From Paraburkholderia elongata (lineage in GTDB: Bacteria > Pseudomonadota > Gammaproteobacteria > Burkholderiales > Burkholderiaceae): a stretch of 64,000 nt of DNA. Where the stretch lies: contig NZ_WOEZ01000055.1 of NCBI RefSeq assembly GCF_013177735.1, positions 46,037-110,036 on the forward strand, in the 5' to 3' direction. The translations under genes were made by a program, and so were the position numbers. Of the stretch, positions 63,120 to 64,000 are shown piece after piece; the stretch's first letter is position 1; each line of letters starts with the position of its first letter. The notes below the pieces were generated by a model. That model worked only from the letters and a program-made list of their open reading frames with translations. It did not search any database and was not told where the DNA came from.

Positions 63120-64000
63120 CTAGTCTGGCGGGCGAAAGGCATCTTCCGGGACGCCGAGTAGGCTGAGCAGCTGACGCTGCAACTCCGTGAGGGGAACGTC
63201 GAAGACCTGCACCGTGTGTGCACCCTCGGTCAGCCGGTGACGTTGGGCGAGGCTGAACAGGCGCAGGATCTGTTCGGTCGTGGGGCGTGCGCACTGACGC
63301 TGCTCGGGATAAAGAGGCAGTTCGTCGAGATTCTCGCGCTTCATGGCAAGGCGCAGCTCGCGTTCAATGAGCGCCTGCACAAGCAGAGCGAGGAAGTACA
63401 GCGTGAAGAAAGCCTCAATGCGGCCCTCATCCTTCAGAAACACCGGTGCGATCTCATGTACCGTCTTGACCTGTTCGAAGCGCTTCTCGATCATCGGCTG
63501 ACCCTTGTGGGCTTCCAGCACCTGGGCCGGTGACAGACTGCGATCGTTTGTGACCAGGGGATACATGCCATCGCTGCTGTGATCGTAAGCGATGGCCTGT
63601 TCGTCGGTCGCCCACTCGATGTCAAAGCGCCGCCTCGTGATCTTGCGGTAAGCGGTCTCGGGTCCCGGGCGACCCCGCCGCGTCTGCCTGTACTCGTGTT
63701 CTTCACGCACGGTACGCCGGACCTTCAGATAGCGGGCGACGTGGTGCTTCTCGAGCATCACCTTGATCTGCAGGTCAATCTCGGCAGCGCCACGCAGCCG
63801 CGTCTTCGCGCCGGCCAGCCGCACGCGTAGCTGCTGGAACTCTTCAATGGCCGCGGCGATGTTCCTGCGTCGCCTAGCCTCCTGGCGTAGGGTCAGCAAC
63901 GGACTCCACACCCATACGACGGGCCATGCTTCGGCCGACAGCAGCGGCGCGCGAAAGACATACCAGCAGTCGCGCGGCCCGTCACTGTGGCGCGAATTGG
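63120..64000 (-). CDS. IS1634-family-like transposase, C-terminal part
   Basis: The frame is open through the right edge of the window, so the N-terminus is missing. The visible 293 residues resemble the C-terminal half of IS1634/IS1549-type transposases. They include a late catalytic-region segment YDHSSDGMYPLVTNDRSLSP, KGQPMIEKRFEQVKTVHEIAP and FFTLYFLALLVQALIERELR. An extended reading to residue 1 of the fragment includes DCWYVFRAPLLSAEAWPVVW. No terminal inverted repeat or target duplication could be fixed. The element's right end must lie between 62933 and 63119. Confidence 0.75.
   Translation of the reverse strand, partial: NSRHSDGPRDCWYVFRAPLLSAEAWPVVWVWSPLLTLRQEARRRRNIAAAIEEFQQLRVRLAGAKTRLRGAAEIDLQIKVMLEKHHVARYLKVRRTVREEHEYRQTRRGRPGPETAYRKITRRRFDIEWATDEQAIAYDHSSDGMYPLVTNDRSLSPAQVLEAHKGQPMIEKRFEQVKTVHEIAPVFLKDEGRIEAFFTLYFLALLVQALIERELRLAMKRENLDELPLYPEQRQCARPTTEQILRLFSLAQRHRLTEGAHTVQVFDVPLTELQRQLLSLLGVPEDAFRPPD

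Overview
The window looks like chromosomal DNA of a Burkholderiales betaproteobacterium, most likely Paraburkholderia or Burkholderia. It is GC-rich, densely coded and carries three classic 'SSVTLYG' trimeric porins. It has the glcCDEFGB glycolate locus typical of this group, a nitrate reductase/flavoprotein fusion, and many catabolic operons each with its own LysR, GntR, AraC or ArsR regulator. No rRNA, tRNA, CRISPR array, prophage or plasmid backbone was recognised. The only insertion-sequence gene is a transposase cut by the right edge.

Layout. 1-4.4 kb: the tail of an exopolysaccharide-type region (glycosyltransferase cut by the left edge, acyltransferase, small membrane protein, galU) with two AT-rich islands. 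4.5-12.2 kb: glycolate/glyoxylate use, glcD-E-F-G-B reading left from a divergent GlcC-type regulator, with two near-identical operator candidates. 12.3-22.4 kb: a MOSC protein, then nitrate assimilation nirB-nirD-nasA(flavoprotein fusion)-narK. Its leader appears to combine a sigma-54 promoter, tandem NtrC-type sites and an ANTAR-type antitermination element. 22.5-26.6 kb: a HAD phosphatase / YVTN propeller / exported creatininase trio and an SRPBCC-ArsR pair. 26.6-34.9 kb: a porin diverging from an aldehyde dehydrogenase-MFS-enolase superfamily-GMC oxidoreductase cluster, with a convergent LysR gene. 35-43.6 kb: aromatic amine use (copper amine oxidase, unusual MFS-like protein, phenylacetaldehyde-type dehydrogenase, AraC regulator, APC permease). 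43.8-47.4 kb: porin, small hypothetical gene, tam, LysR. 47.4-54.3 kb: polyamine catabolism (GntR, aminotransferase, PuuA-like ligase, AraC, N-carbamoylputrescine amidase, acetylpolyamine deacetylase). 54.3-64 kb: GST, Rap1a-like exported protein, fabV, class A penicillin-binding protein, porin, lipoprotein, cupin/AhpD pair and IS transposase.

The regulatory DNA is the most informative part. A composite operator, TTGGCGC-N3-TTATCG-N5-TTGGCGC, occurs upstream of both the amine oxidase and the permease and ties them into one likely AraC regulon. Paired ATTTGATCAAAT palindromes sit at the polyamine promoter. The nirB leader carries two hexaloop hairpins, the second overlapping a strong terminator.

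An unusual dispersed non-coding repeat occurs three times (two full copies of about 560-586 bp built from inverted arms of about 215 bp, and one single arm). Each arm holds a 14-15 bp perfect hairpin whose two strands change together between copies. The repeats flank feaB and lie between fabV and the penicillin-binding protein gene, and one arm supplies the last codons of the MFS-like gene. Short tandem repeats have also expanded in glcF, the glcE-glcF junction, the MFS-like gene and the leader of the GMC gene.
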